DNA of 64,000 nucleotides from JACNJF01 sp050288105 (GCA_050288105.1 JBNKDE010000009.1:124001-188000), one strand, 5' to 3'. Counted from the stretch's first letter, positions 27,369 to 36,982 are shown. Numbers and translations are program-made. The notes: generated from the sequence alone by a model not told the origin.

Positions 27369-28778
27369 TTAAAACAGCGAAGCATTGATAAAGAAATGCA
27401 CCCAGATACTGCCTGCGTACCCTAATGCTATAACAGGCATCCATTTTAAATGACCGAAAAAAGTATATTGTCCACGTGCCTGGCCCATCAGAGCCACACC
27501 AGCAGCCGAGCCAATGGATAGCAATGACCCGCCGACACCCGCAGTCAGGGTTACCAGTAACCATTGCCCGGTAGACATATCCGGACTCATCGTTAAAACA
27601 GCAAACATCACCGGGATATTATCAACAATCGAAGACAACACACCTACAGCGATATTCGCCGTAGTCGCACCCCACTGCGTATACATCAGTTCGGACACCA
27701 GCCCAAGATATCCCAGAAAACCCAGGCCACCCACACACGCTACTACACCATAAAAAAACAGCAGCGTATCCCATTCCGCCTTGGCCACAGGCACAAAAAC
27801 ATCAAATGGGACAATCTCACCTAATGAATTTCTTTGCGCGGGCTGAGAAATCTTGCTGGTTTTTTTCAGGTAATAACCAAAAATCTGTAGATAGGAAAGC
27901 CCGGTTAACATGCCGATAACAGGGGGTAAATGCATGAAGTTATGAAACGAAACCGCAGTGATTATTGTCAGCAGAAAAAGCAGGATGATGCGTTTCGCCC
28001 CACGTTTCAATTGAATATCTTCCGTATTCGCATCGGGTTTTTCATTTGGGATGGCAAAATGCATTAATGCCGCAGGCACCAGGAAATTGACAGCAGCGGG
28101 GATAAATAGCGCAAAGAATCCCCAGAAGTGGACAAAGCCTTTCTGCCACACCATTAATGTAGTGATATCACCAAAAGGAGAAAACGCGCCCCCCGCATTG
28201 GCTGCAACGACAATATTGATACAGGATAGCGTGACAAACTTGCTGTTGCTCCCACCTACCGCCATCACCACCGCACACATCAATAATGCAGTGGTTAAGT
28301 TATCAGCTACGGGAGAAATAAAAAAAGCAAGAAACCCGGTGATCCAGAAAACCGCTCTGAAGCCCAGACCAGAACTGACCAGTTTGACCCTTAGCACGTC
28401 AAACACCCGATGCTCATCCATACTGTTCACGTAAGTCATTGCGACCAGCAGGAACAGCATCAACTCCGCGTATTCAAGCAGATTATGTCGAATGGCTTGC
28501 TCAGGCAGGGCTTCCATACCGGGGTGACCCTGGTACACCAGAGCAATCATTCCCCAGATCAAACCGGCAGCCAGAATCACAGGTTTAGATTTACGTAAAT
28601 GAGTAAACTCTTCTGCCATAACGAACAGATAAGCCACTACGAAGATAGCAATAGCGGCATACCCTACGCCACTGGAAGTGAGATCCAGAGGAGTAGAGGC
28701 AGCGCCGTCCGCAGCCTGACTCAAGCCTGGAATGAGTAGTACAATCGACCCGATTAAACGAGCTGCCAAATTATTCAT
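27369..28778 (-). CDS. nhaD: NhaD-type sodium/proton antiporter, copy 2
   Basis: A 469-residue NhaD with the same helices and motifs as copy 1 (EEFTHLRKSKPVILA, FISPVADNLTTALLMCAVVMAVGG, NAGGAFSPFGDITTLMVWQKG, VLSSIVDNIPVMFAVLTM). Its ATG is 13 bases after the stop of the SLC13 permease, with AGGT as ribosome site, so the two are cotranscribed. Two antiporters side by side suggest a tandem duplication with different pH or ion range. Sodium export here would sustain the gradient used by sodium-coupled uptake. Confidence 0.9.
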   Translation of the reverse strand: MNNLAARLIGSIVLLIPGLSQAADGAASTPLDLTSSGVGYAAIAIFVVAYLFVMAEEFTHLRKSKPVILAAGLIWGMIALVYQGHPGMEALPEQAIRHNLLEYAELMLFLLVAMTYVNSMDEHRVFDVLRVKLVSSGLGFRAVFWITGFLAFFISPVADNLTTALLMCAVVMAVGGSNSKFVTLSCINIVVAANAGGAFSPFGDITTLMVWQKGFVHFWGFFALFIPAAVNFLVPAALMHFAIPNEKPDANTEDIQLKRGAKRIILLFLLTIITAVSFHNFMHLPPVIGMLTGLSYLQIFGYYLKKTSKISQPAQRNSLGEIVPFDVFVPVAKAEWDTLLFFYGVVACVGGLGFLGYLGLVSELMYTQWGATTANIAVGVLSSIVDNIPVMFAVLTMSPDMSTGQWLLVTLTAGVGGSLLSIGSAAGVALMGQARGQYTFFGHLKWMPVIALGYAGSIWVHFFINASLF

Positions 28779-28791
28779 AAATACCTGAACC

Positions 28792-30801
28792 CTAGAAAAT
28801 CAACTCCATCATCAGCATCATAACGATCAGGAAAAGCACCGTCATGATACCGCCGGCTTTCATAAAGTCAGGCACTCTATACCCCGCAGGTCCCATGATC
28901 AATGCGTTAACCTGGTGTGTGGGTATCAAAAAAGAATTGGAAGTAGCAATAGCTACTGTTAATGCAAACAATGCTGGGCTCGCACCTACGCCTATAGCGA
29001 TATTTACCGCTAACGGCACCAGTAAAACAGTCGCACCAACGTTTGACATCACCAGGGTAAAAAAAGTAGCCAGCGCAGCTACCGATAATTGAATGACCCA
29101 TATTGGTGCATCACCAACAACATACAACACCTGTTCAGCAATCCATTTTGCTGTCCCACTGGTTTCGACCGCCAGCCCCAGCGGTATTAACGAGGCAAGC
29201 AGAAACACCGTTTTCCAGCTCACCGCTTCATAAGCCTCTTCGATCTTTAACACACCGGACAACACCATACCCATAGCGCCCGTTAACAGCGCAATGGATA
29301 AACGCAAATCAGAAAACAGCACCAGGCTCAGCGCGATGAAGAAAAAAAGACCAGCCCATTTCAACTTCTCGGGGCGTAATTTTTCAGCATGCGGATATTC
29401 GGTAGTGACCACTACAAAATTCCGGTCACTGCTCAGACGTTCCAGAGATAACCAGGTGGTATGCACGACCAGGGTATCACCCGCATTAAAGGGCATATCT
29501 CGAATATGATCCCCTTCACGCAGCGTTTCGCCATTTCGATGCAGGGCAATCAAGGCAAGGCCGTAGGTTTTGCGCATCCACACATCACGCGCTGACTTTC
29601 CCACCAGATTAGAACCGGGAGGAATAACAACTTCCGCGATACCTGCTTTGGCTGTGGACAGAACATCCACAAAGGTCCTTAAAGAGTCACGTTTGAGTAA
29701 CTGGTATTTTTCAACAAAGTGTTCCAGGTGCCCGGGAGCTGCAACCACGCCTAAAACCATTCCCGGTTGAAATTCTGTGTCGCGCGCCAGCGTACCTGGC
29801 CCTACCTGACTTTCCTGTCCACCCAGCTTGTTTGCAATAATGCGGATGCGATATTTCGTTTCAACGTCATCCAGTTTCTGACCAATCAGCTTACTGCTAT
29901 CAGGAACCACAATTTCGTAAAGCGAATACTCCAGGTTATATACCTCACGGAAATATTTCATCGGGTCGGAGGATTTACCTTTCTCCTGCTTACTGACTGG
30001 CAGCACAAAACGCCCGGCCAGTACAAAATAAATGATACCCGTAGTCACCAGTGCCAGGCCGATAGGAGTTACAGAAAATAACCCCCAGGTTTCCATCTGG
30101 TGCTCGGCAGGTATCGCTTTATTCGAAGTCAGGATTAAATCGTTAAGCAGTATCAGCGGACTGGAACCGACCATGGTAACCGTACCGCCCAGAATCGCAG
30201 TAAAACCCATCGGCATTAGCAGGCGAGACATCGGCAAACCAGAACGCGAAGAGATCCTGCTCACTACCGGCAGGAACAGGGCGGCAGCTCCTACGTTTTG
30301 CATAAAAGAAGAAATGATGCCAACAGTGCCTGAAATGATAGGTATGATACGACCTTCAGTGGTGCCACCAATTTTCAGGATGAAAGAGGCAACCTTGCTC
30401 ATCAGACCGGTTTTGTCGAGCCCGGAACCAATGATCATGACGGCAATGATTGACATTACCGCATTTGAACTAAAGCCATCGAACAGATGCGAATTATCTA
30501 CCAGACCACGATCCAGCCCCATATAAGGTGCTAATAATGAAGTAAGACCGAGCAACACCATAATCGAAGCAGCTGCTACATCCACGCCCACCACTTCAAA
30601 AGCAAATAAATAAATGGTCAGCACCAGTATGCCGATTACCCAGGCAATTTGTACGCTAGGCACCACCATGGCGAGATAGCTGCCAAGCAGCGCAAATACA
30701 ATTGCGGCGATAATCTGTTTTCTAGAAAAGTAAGGGGATGCTGTAGCAGCAGTAGTGCTGGTGTCTGCCGAAGCCACAGCAGACTGGGTTGATGCATTCA
30801 T
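28792..30801 (-). CDS. SLC13/DASS-type permease with two RCK_C (TrkA-C) domains
   Basis: A 669-residue membrane protein. Helices at the N-terminus and C-terminus are interrupted by about 200 cytoplasmic residues that contain two TrkA_C domains (LYEIVVPDSSKLIGQKLDDV and IAEVVIPPGSNLVGKSARDV). The membrane halves carry IGSGLDKTGLM, GTVTMVGSSPLILL and VMSNVGATVLLVPLAVNIA, as in the sodium/sulfate or dicarboxylate symporter superfamily. The substrate is not shown; sulfate, thiosulfate-type anions or organic acids are options. AGGT lies six bases before the start. It heads an operon with two nhaD genes and is divergent from a LysR gene. Confidence 0.85.
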   Translation of the reverse strand: MNASTQSAVASADTSTTAATASPYFSRKQIIAAIVFALLGSYLAMVVPSVQIAWVIGILVLTIYLFAFEVVGVDVAAASIMVLLGLTSLLAPYMGLDRGLVDNSHLFDGFSSNAVMSIIAVMIIGSGLDKTGLMSKVASFILKIGGTTEGRIIPIISGTVGIISSFMQNVGAAALFLPVVSRISSRSGLPMSRLLMPMGFTAILGGTVTMVGSSPLILLNDLILTSNKAIPAEHQMETWGLFSVTPIGLALVTTGIIYFVLAGRFVLPVSKQEKGKSSDPMKYFREVYNLEYSLYEIVVPDSSKLIGQKLDDVETKYRIRIIANKLGGQESQVGPGTLARDTEFQPGMVLGVVAAPGHLEHFVEKYQLLKRDSLRTFVDVLSTAKAGIAEVVIPPGSNLVGKSARDVWMRKTYGLALIALHRNGETLREGDHIRDMPFNAGDTLVVHTTWLSLERLSSDRNFVVVTTEYPHAEKLRPEKLKWAGLFFFIALSLVLFSDLRLSIALLTGAMGMVLSGVLKIEEAYEAVSWKTVFLLASLIPLGLAVETSGTAKWIAEQVLYVVGDAPIWVIQLSVAALATFFTLVMSNVGATVLLVPLAVNIAIGVGASPALFALTVAIATSNSFLIPTHQVNALIMGPAGYRVPDFMKAGGIMTVLFLIVMMLMMELIF

Positions 30802-30997
30802 TTATTTACCTCAGTTATTACTTATAAGCAATTCCATTCAGAGCGCCACTGAAACATAGCCAGAGCGAAAATAATTTTAAGATATGAGATCACTTCTGAT
30901 AAAGAAAGTAAAACGACCAAAAGGAATATATGACCGCTATATTTACTATCCAGAAAAACCCACAGATGATGAACACTAGCGGTGGAAAATTCAAATG

Positions 30998-31031
30998 ATA
31001 TGGAATACATTAATATTCCTATATGGAATAC
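30998..31031. promoter_or_regulatory. Putative LysR operator overlapping the regulator start
   Basis: A direct repeat ATATGGAATAC (30998-31008 and 31021-31031) encloses an inverted pair GGAATA/TATTCC (31002-31007 and 31014-31019). The second repeat covers the ATG of the LysR gene at 31023, which would suit autorepression. The location between divergent genes is typical for LysR sites. Confidence 0.5.
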
Positions 31032-31931
31032 CGAAACCTCCCTGATTTAAAAGGCCTTGCCGCTTTACGCGCTGTCGTCGAACTTGGCGGCACCGAACAG
31101 GCAGCCAGTTTTTTACACATTGGTCAGCCCGCCGTGACCAAGCGACTGCGCGCGCTGGATGAATGTTATGGTGCAGCCCTGATGCAACGCAAAGGAAGAA
31201 AACTGGAGCTGACTGCCGCCGGAGACCGGGTGTACGCCTTTGCTCGACTGGCACTAGATCACCAGACCTCACTGCTGGAAGATCTTCACAGCCTGACCCA
31301 GGGCAAAAACAGGCTACGCCTGGAAGTCACATTTGCGATTGGCGAACACCTGTTGCCAGAGCTGTTATTGAATTTCTCAGATAATTATCCGGAATACCAG
31401 ATCCAGAGTCGCATGGGCTACTCACGTCGAATCCAAACCCGCCTGGCCACTGGTCTCGTCGACCTGGCGCTACTGGAGCTTGCGCCCGATCATCCGGATA
31501 TCCTGGTACAGAAATGGATAGAAGATGAGTTAATTCTGGTATGCGCGCCCAACCATCCACTCAGCCATTGTGAGCGCATCTCCCTTCAACAACTTCGTCA
31601 GCAGAACTTTGTATTGCGAGAAACCAAGTCTTCTATGCGGCGTATACTCGACCAGGTGCTACAGGATGCCGGCGTTGAGAGTCTGAACACTTCTCTGGAA
31701 GTCGGCTCGACCGACACCATTGTCGAGATATTAAACCGCGGGCGACATATGAGTTTTTTGCCTCGTTTCGCAGTTGCTGATGCACTGAACAATCAACAGC
31801 TACATCATATCAGCGTAGACCCGATCAAGATCCTGGTGACATTATGGATTGCTCGCAATCGTGCAAACATCAATAATCCAGTGGCTGAAGCCTTTGTTCA
31901 AACCCTGCGCAGCCAGAGCTTTATAAACTGA
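31023..31931 (+). CDS. LysR-type transcriptional regulator
   Basis: A 302-residue LysR protein. The N-terminal HTH (LAALRAVVELGGTEQAASFLHIGQPAVTKRLRALD) is followed by an effector domain (about residues 95-300). It is divergent from the SLC13-nhaD-nhaD operon and most likely controls it in response to an anion or sodium-related signal. The effector is unknown. It is distinct from CbbR: it shares only the family fold. A possible operator overlaps its own start codon. Confidence 0.88.
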   Translation: MEYRNLPDLKGLAALRAVVELGGTEQAASFLHIGQPAVTKRLRALDECYGAALMQRKGRKLELTAAGDRVYAFARLALDHQTSLLEDLHSLTQGKNRLRLEVTFAIGEHLLPELLLNFSDNYPEYQIQSRMGYSRRIQTRLATGLVDLALLELAPDHPDILVQKWIEDELILVCAPNHPLSHCERISLQQLRQQNFVLRETKSSMRRILDQVLQDAGVESLNTSLEVGSTDTIVEILNRGRHMSFLPRFAVADALNNQQLHHISVDPIKILVTLWIARNRANINNPVAEAFVQTLRSQSFIN

Positions 31932-31946
31932 GTTATAAAGCCTGAT

Positions 31947-32651
31947 TCAGCCCTGTTTCTGGAACATCAGGTCCCAGACCCCATGCCCCAGACGCTGGCC
32001 GCGGCGCTCAAATTTGGTCAACGGACGATAATCCGGGCGCGAGCAATAACCCTGCTCATCGCCCAGATTAATAAACCGCTGGTCAGAAAACAGGTCCTCC
32101 GCCATATGTTCTGCATAAGGCTGCCAGTCCGTTGCCATATGCAGCACAGCACCGGGTTTCAGGGTTTTGAATAATAAATCCCTGAAATGCTGATTAACGA
32201 TTCGACGCTTATGATGTTTCTTTTTATGCCAGGGGTCAGGAAAAAATAGAAAGACCCGATCCAGACTGTGCTCAGGCATCATATGCTGCAGCACCTCGAT
32301 GGCATCATGCGACATCAGCCTGAGATTTTTGATACCTTGTTCATGAATTCTTTTCAGGCAATGCCCTACTCCCGGTTCATGCACCTCGACACCTATATAG
32401 GCAGATTCAGGATCCGCTAGCGCCATCTGCACCAGAGATTCACCATTACCAAATCCTATCTCCAGTTTTAACTGCGTAACACCCGTAAAGAGATTATGTA
32501 CATCGATTGTCGCATCAGCCTGATAATCAATTCCATACAAAGGCCAGTAATGGGTAAGCGCAAATTGCTGCCCCGTAGTAAGGCGGCCAGAACGTTTTAC
32601 AAAACTACGTATAGAACGTTTTTTTTGAACGTCCTGATCAACTGGATTCAT
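31947..32651 (-). CDS. trmB: tRNA (guanine-N7-)-methyltransferase
   Basis: A 234-residue SAM-dependent enzyme that makes m7G46 in tRNA variable loops. The motifs LEIGFGNGESLVQMA (SAM-binding loop), YIGVEVHEPGVGHCL, FLFFPDPWHKKKHHKRR and the C-terminal TKFERRGQRLGHGVWDL are diagnostic. The length is normal. It is the last gene of the thiS-thiG-trmB transcript, 14 bases after thiG; linkage of thiG and trmB is common in Gammaproteobacteria. Confidence 0.96.
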   Translation of the reverse strand: MNPVDQDVQKKRSIRSFVKRSGRLTTGQQFALTHYWPLYGIDYQADATIDVHNLFTGVTQLKLEIGFGNGESLVQMALADPESAYIGVEVHEPGVGHCLKRIHEQGIKNLRLMSHDAIEVLQHMMPEHSLDRVFLFFPDPWHKKKHHKRRIVNQHFRDLLFKTLKPGAVLHMATDWQPYAEHMAEDLFSDQRFINLGDEQGYCSRPDYRPLTKFERRGQRLGHGVWDLMFQKQG

Positions 32652-32665
32652 AACGCGCTAAATAA

Positions 32666-33454
32666 TCAGGAAATAATGCCTTCAATCGGGGAGGAGGCCG
32701 AGGCATAGCGTTTCTTTGGCATACGTCCCGCAAGATAGGCCTCGCGACCCGCCTGAATACCCTTTTTCATCGCCGATGCCATTAATACCGGATCTTTCGC
32801 AGCTGCGATTGCCGTATTCATCAAGACACCATCACAACCGAGTTCCATCGCAATCGCCGCATCGGAGGCCGTACCCACCCCCGCATCCACAATAATGGGA
32901 ACATTGGCATTCTCAATGATTTCAAGGATGTTGTAGGGGTTGCGAATACCCAGACCCGACCCTATGGGTGCGGCCAATGGCATTACCGCCACACAGCCCA
33001 TCAGCTCCAGCTCCCTGGCGATGACCGGGTCATCATTGGTGTAAACCATGACATCAAAGCCATCGGCCACCAGCGTTTCAGCAGCTTTTAGTGTTTCCAG
33101 GATATGAGGGAACAGGGTTTTCTGGTCGGCCAGCACTTCCAGTTTAACCAGATTATGCCCATCCAGTAACTCGCGCGCCAATTGACAGGTTCGAATAGCA
33201 TCCTTCGCGTTAAAGCAGCCCGCCGTATTCGGCAAGATGGTATATTTTTCGGGAGGGACCACATCCAGCAAATTAGGCTCACCTGCATTCTGACCAATAT
33301 TGGTACGACGTATCGCAACGGTAATAATTTCCGCTTCACTGGCCTCAGTTGCCAGTCGAGTTTCTTCCAGGTCTTTATATTTACCCGAACCCACCAGCAG
33401 CCGTGAATGATATTGTTTACCTGCGATGGTTAAAATGTCGTTTGAACTGGCCAC
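32666..33454 (-). CDS. thiG: Thiazole synthase
   Basis: A 262-residue TIM-barrel enzyme that builds the thiazole phosphate of thiamine from 1-deoxyxylulose 5-phosphate, dehydroglycine and ThiS thiocarboxylate. It shows RLLVGSGKYKD, LPNTAGCFNAKDAI, NLVKLEVLADQKTLFPH (Schiff-base Lys) and PIIVDAGVGTASDAAIAMELGCDGVLMNTAIA. It begins immediately after thiS with no gap. Thiamine diphosphate also serves transketolase, a Calvin-cycle enzyme, but that is only a general link. Confidence 0.97.
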   Translation of the reverse strand: MASSNDILTIAGKQYHSRLLVGSGKYKDLEETRLATEASEAEIITVAIRRTNIGQNAGEPNLLDVVPPEKYTILPNTAGCFNAKDAIRTCQLARELLDGHNLVKLEVLADQKTLFPHILETLKAAETLVADGFDVMVYTNDDPVIARELELMGCVAVMPLAAPIGSGLGIRNPYNILEIIENANVPIIVDAGVGTASDAAIAMELGCDGVLMNTAIAAAKDPVLMASAMKKGIQAGREAYLAGRMPKKRYASASSPIEGIIS

Positions 33455-33655
33455 TTAGCCTCCTCCAATTGCATGAATAATTTCAATTTTGTCATCCTGC
33501 TGGATCACCGTACTGTCGTGCTGGCTTTTCGGTATGATCGATTCATTGATCTCTACCGCGATACGTTTACCCGATATTTCCAGTTGCTTTAACAATGTAG
33601 AAAGCACTATGCCATCATCTAATGTATGACTTGCACCATTGATTATGACCTGCAT
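33455..33655 (-). CDS. thiS: Thiamine biosynthesis sulfur carrier protein
   Basis: A 66-residue ubiquitin-like protein that ends in IGGG. The C-terminal Gly is adenylated and converted to a thiocarboxylate to deliver sulfur to thiazole. MQVIINGASHTLDDGIVLSTLLKQL and KRIAVEINESIIPKSQ are typical ThiS blocks. It is the first gene of the thiS-thiG-trmB unit and is divergent from thiO. No TPP riboswitch is visible in the 91 bases between them. Confidence 0.93.
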   Translation of the reverse strand: MQVIINGASHTLDDGIVLSTLLKQLEISGKRIAVEINESIIPKSQHDSTVIQQDDKIEIIHAIGGG

Positions 33656-33746
33656 TATCTGACTCCGATTAAACCGGTGTGCGATTTTACACCAAAAGCG
33701 ATATGATGTGAGCGCAGATTCACCCCAAAGCGATCAGTAAAACAAC

Positions 33747-34823
33747 ATGAAAAAAGTAATAGTTGTCGGCGGCGGCATTATCGGCCTGCTCAGTGCCTAT
33801 GAATTAAACAAAAACGGCTTTGAAGTCACCGTCATAGAACGGCAGGCTTTCGGTCGGGAATCAACCTGGGCCGGAGGCGGTATCGTTTCACCCCTGTTTC
33901 CATGGCGCTACCCGGATGAAATCACTGAACTGAGCAGCATCGGCCAAAAGCTTTATCCTGAAATGATTGAACACATGCAAAATGCAACCGGGCTGGATGC
34001 GGAATTCCTGCCCAGCGGCATGCTGGTGGTTGGCGACTATTCCGATGAAGCTCCTGAGCAATGGTCGCAACGCACCCAAATCAATATGCAGTGTGTAGAC
34101 AGAACCCAGTTAAAAGAACTCGCTCCGGAACTGTCCGATCACTATCAAAACGGATACTGGTTTCCTCAGGTACATCAGCTGCGCAACCCCAGACTGGTTG
34201 CCCTGGCATTAGCCTACTTGAAGAATTGCGGCATTCGGCTGATCGACCACCAGCCTGTACAGCAGCTCATCATCAGCGCAGGCCAGGTGACCGAGGTCAA
34301 AACAAATCAGGCCAGCTACCATGCTGATGCGATAGTCATCGCGGGGGGCGCCTGGACCTCGAGCATTCTCAACGGTAGCGGTACACCCAGAACGATAAAA
34401 CCCATCAAAGGCCAGATGCTGTTACTGAAGGGGGAACCAGGAAGTGTAAGCCATATCACGCTGTCGGATGACCGTTACATCATCCCCAGGAAAGATGGTC
34501 GCATCCTGATTGGCAGCACCACGGAAGATACTGGCTTCAACAAGGAAACTGACGATTCAATCAAACGCAGCCTGTTAGATTTTGCATTCACAACCATACC
34601 CGCTTTAAAAAAGTATACACTGGAGCATCACTGGGCAGGTTTACGCCCATCCTCAATCGATGGCATACCCGTGATTGGGCGGCATCCCGAAATCAATAAC
34701 CTTTATATCAACAGCGGGCATTATAGAAATGGTGTCGTGATGGCACCCGCATCAGTGCGTCTGTTAGCAGAGATTATGACTGATAGAGCAACCTCGTTAC
34801 CGGTCCAAAGTTATGCGCCATGA
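33747..34823 (+). CDS. thiO: Glycine oxidase
   Basis: A 358-residue FAD-dependent oxidase that turns glycine into the dehydroglycine needed by ThiG under aerobic conditions. The N-terminal Rossmann motif is VVGGGIIGLLSAYELNKNG and the STWAGGGIVSPLFPWRYP segment is typical of ThiO. The C-terminal HHWAGLRPSSIDGIPVIG and NSGHYRNGVVMAPAS blocks complete the DAO fold. It is divergent from thiS, which fits its pathway role. Use of ThiO rather than ThiH indicates aerobic thiamine synthesis. Confidence 0.94.
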   Translation: MKKVIVVGGGIIGLLSAYELNKNGFEVTVIERQAFGRESTWAGGGIVSPLFPWRYPDEITELSSIGQKLYPEMIEHMQNATGLDAEFLPSGMLVVGDYSDEAPEQWSQRTQINMQCVDRTQLKELAPELSDHYQNGYWFPQVHQLRNPRLVALALAYLKNCGIRLIDHQPVQQLIISAGQVTEVKTNQASYHADAIVIAGGAWTSSILNGSGTPRTIKPIKGQMLLLKGEPGSVSHITLSDDRYIIPRKDGRILIGSTTEDTGFNKETDDSIKRSLLDFAFTTIPALKKYTLEHHWAGLRPSSIDGIPVIGRHPEINNLYINSGHYRNGVVMAPASVRLLAEIMTDRATSLPVQSYAP

Positions 34824-34928
34824 TAACCAGATCACATACCCTATTTATTCAGTGACCGTTTATCCCCACAAACATGATATCCATCTTCCGCTAGATGCAA
34901 TTTTCACCAGTTTATCTAGGATTCAAAT

Positions 34929-35444
34929 ATGAAAACAAATCGTCCACATGGTTTTACATTACTTGAGCTGATATTTACGTTGTTGATTGCAAGCATCCTC
35001 GTTAGTCTGGCTGTGCCAAGTATGAAAGCGATACTTCAAACAGACCATCTTGCATCCTATCGTGATGCGCTTTATGTAGATTTAGTAATGGCCCGCAATA
35101 CGGCGTTACATCGCAACCAATCAGTAATAGCCTGCGCGAGTTCTAATGGATCAAGTTGCAATAATGCACAATTGACAGATGGTTGGATAATTGCAGTGGA
35201 TTTAGACAATAGCGGTGACATAGACGCAAACGATGAACTCTTGAAGGTACAACAACAACTTAAGGCTTATGCCGTCATCGGCAACTCAGCCGGTAACCCG
35301 ATTATTTTTGACAGCAGAGGCTATAGCCCTAACACAAATGGGACGGTATCAATATGTGATGACCGAGGCGATGACTTTGCAAGGATCTTGACCATCTCAC
35401 CATCTGGAAGAGTCAGCCGGGGAGGAAATCCATCATGCCCTTAA
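34929..35444 (+). CDS. fimT: Type IV pilus minor pilin FimT/FimU-like
   Basis: A 171-residue prepilin. The leader MKTNRPHG is cut before FTLLELIFTLLIAS, which contains the conserved Glu5. The later region resembles GspH/FimT (AVPSMKAILQTDHLASYRDALYVDLVMARNTALHRNQSV), and GDDFARILTISPSGRVSRG is the typical C-terminus. FimT-type minor pilins sit at the pilus tip and some bind DNA for uptake. It is the first gene of the minor pilin operon and its stop overlaps pilV by ten bases. Confidence 0.9.
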   Translation: MKTNRPHGFTLLELIFTLLIASILVSLAVPSMKAILQTDHLASYRDALYVDLVMARNTALHRNQSVIACASSNGSSCNNAQLTDGWIIAVDLDNSGDIDANDELLKVQQQLKAYAVIGNSAGNPIIFDSRGYSPNTNGTVSICDDRGDDFARILTISPSGRVSRGGNPSCP

Positions 35445-35929
35445 GCGAAAATAAGATGAAGCATCAAAGTGGCATCAGCATGATTGAATCTTTAATCTCG
35501 CTACTGGTAATTTCTATTGGATTACTAGGAATTGCCTCCCTGCAGCTGACCAGCGTGCAACAAACAGCCAGCGCCCATTGGCATAGCCAGGCAGTCTGGT
35601 ACAGCTATGAAATGACTGATCGAATTTCTGCAAACTCTACTGATCCAGATAACTTTATCCTGTATAACAATATCGACACCGACAATAGCTACAGCATGGA
35701 TTGCCAGGCCAATGCGTGCACACCAACCCAAATGGTAACTGCTGATGCAGAAGACTGGAGCGATATGGTTAAATCCCTCCCAGGCGGTCGAGGAGTGATA
35801 ACCTCCCCAGCGCCTAACACTTTAACTGTTTCAGTAATGTGGGAAGACACCTCAGGAGAAAGTAACTGCACCAACGGTGAACCTGCGACAGCTACTCAAT
35901 CCTGCTTTACGGTTACCATCACACCATGA
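35435..35929 (+). CDS. pilV: Type IV pilus minor pilin PilV
   Basis: A 164-residue prepilin. The leader ends SG before ISMIESLISLLVISIGLLGIASLQLTSVQQ, the PilV-type N-terminus with Glu5. The ATG at 35435 is supported by GGAGGA at about the right distance; a second ATG at 35456 would give a shorter leader but has no good ribosome site. A pair of Cys residues near NACTPT and ESNCTNG may form a disulfide. It helps prime pilus assembly at the tip with PilW, PilX and PilY1. Confidence 0.9.
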   Translation: MPLSENKMKHQSGISMIESLISLLVISIGLLGIASLQLTSVQQTASAHWHSQAVWYSYEMTDRISANSTDPDNFILYNNIDTDNSYSMDCQANACTPTQMVTADAEDWSDMVKSLPGGRGVITSPAPNTLTVSVMWEDTSGESNCTNGEPATATQSCFTVTITP

Positions 35930-36978
35930 AAAATTTAATAACAAAACAAAATGGCTTATCTCTAATTGAGATCCTTGTTGCTCTGGTAATTAGCCTTTTT
36001 TTACTGGGCGGAATTATTCAGGTATATCTGGGCAACAAGGCCACCTACACGTTCTCTGATGCATCCTCTCGAGTCCAGGAAAATGGACGTTTCGCATTAG
36101 ACCTTATTACAACCGATACCCGCCTGGCTGGATTCTTTGGCTGTGTTAACGTGAGCAGAAATAGTGAACTTGTGCAAAACCACCTGAATACTGCCTCTCC
36201 TAACTTTAATCCCAACATCCATAGATTTACTACCCTGCCTCCAATTGAAGTTACCGCCAATGGAGGGATAAATAACTCAGATGACCTCACTATAAGAGGT
36301 AGCAAACCAGGTCAGGCCAATATATCCACCACTCTGGCTAAGCCCGGCTCAGCATCGATTCAGGTTACGGGAAGAACCCAGTTTCGCGATAACGATATCA
36401 TCCTGATTACAAATTGCTGGACCTCGGATATTTTTGAAGCGAATTCTGTGACTACAGTAGCAGGAGTTTCCACCATTACTCACACACTCGCAGCACCTGC
36501 AAACACCCCTGGCAACATGGAATTAAATGACTGTGCAGCCGGTTTGCACTGCCTCCATGACAACTCTATTGATCGCGCAAATCTCGAAAGTGGCTACACC
36601 GCGAATAATTCTTCTGCTTACTCATTACAAAATGTCAAATACTCTATTCAGCCTGCCGCCAGTGGCAATGGCGAACCTGCTTTATGGAGAGAAGAAAACG
36701 GTAACAACCAGGAGCTTTTAGAAGGAGTAGAACGAATGATCATACTCTACGGTGTAGATAACGATGGTGATGGGACTCCAAATCAATACCTGGCTAGTGA
36801 TGCTGTGGTAGATCTGGACGAAGTAACGTCCATACGAGTTTTCCTCGTGGTTCGCTCTGATCGAGATAACGTAATGGACGCTAATCAAAGTTACATTTTA
36901 AACGGTGTGGCCATTAATACTCCCGACAGGCGGTTGCGTCAGGTTTTTTCTACCACTATCGATCTTCGCAATAGGTGA
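35926..36978 (+). CDS. pilW: Type IV pilus minor pilin PilW
   Basis: A 350-residue prepilin that begins in an ATGA overlap with pilV. The leader MKNLITKQNG is cut before LSLIEILVALVISLFLLGGIIQVYLGNKATY. The long body includes SRVQENGRFALDLITTDTRLAGFFGC, a hallmark of PilW. It is a subunit of the tip complex with PilV, PilX, FimT/U and PilY1. Confidence 0.93.
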   Translation: MKNLITKQNGLSLIEILVALVISLFLLGGIIQVYLGNKATYTFSDASSRVQENGRFALDLITTDTRLAGFFGCVNVSRNSELVQNHLNTASPNFNPNIHRFTTLPPIEVTANGGINNSDDLTIRGSKPGQANISTTLAKPGSASIQVTGRTQFRDNDIILITNCWTSDIFEANSVTTVAGVSTITHTLAAPANTPGNMELNDCAAGLHCLHDNSIDRANLESGYTANNSSAYSLQNVKYSIQPAASGNGEPALWREENGNNQELLEGVERMIILYGVDNDGDGTPNQYLASDAVVDLDEVTSIRVFLVVRSDRDNVMDANQSYILNGVAINTPDRRLRQVFSTTIDLRNR

Positions 36979-36982
36979 GCAT

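Noticed and set aside
33656..33746. TPP riboswitch between thiS and thiO
   Set aside because: The gap is only 91 bases shared by two promoters and shows none of the conserved THI-box sequence.
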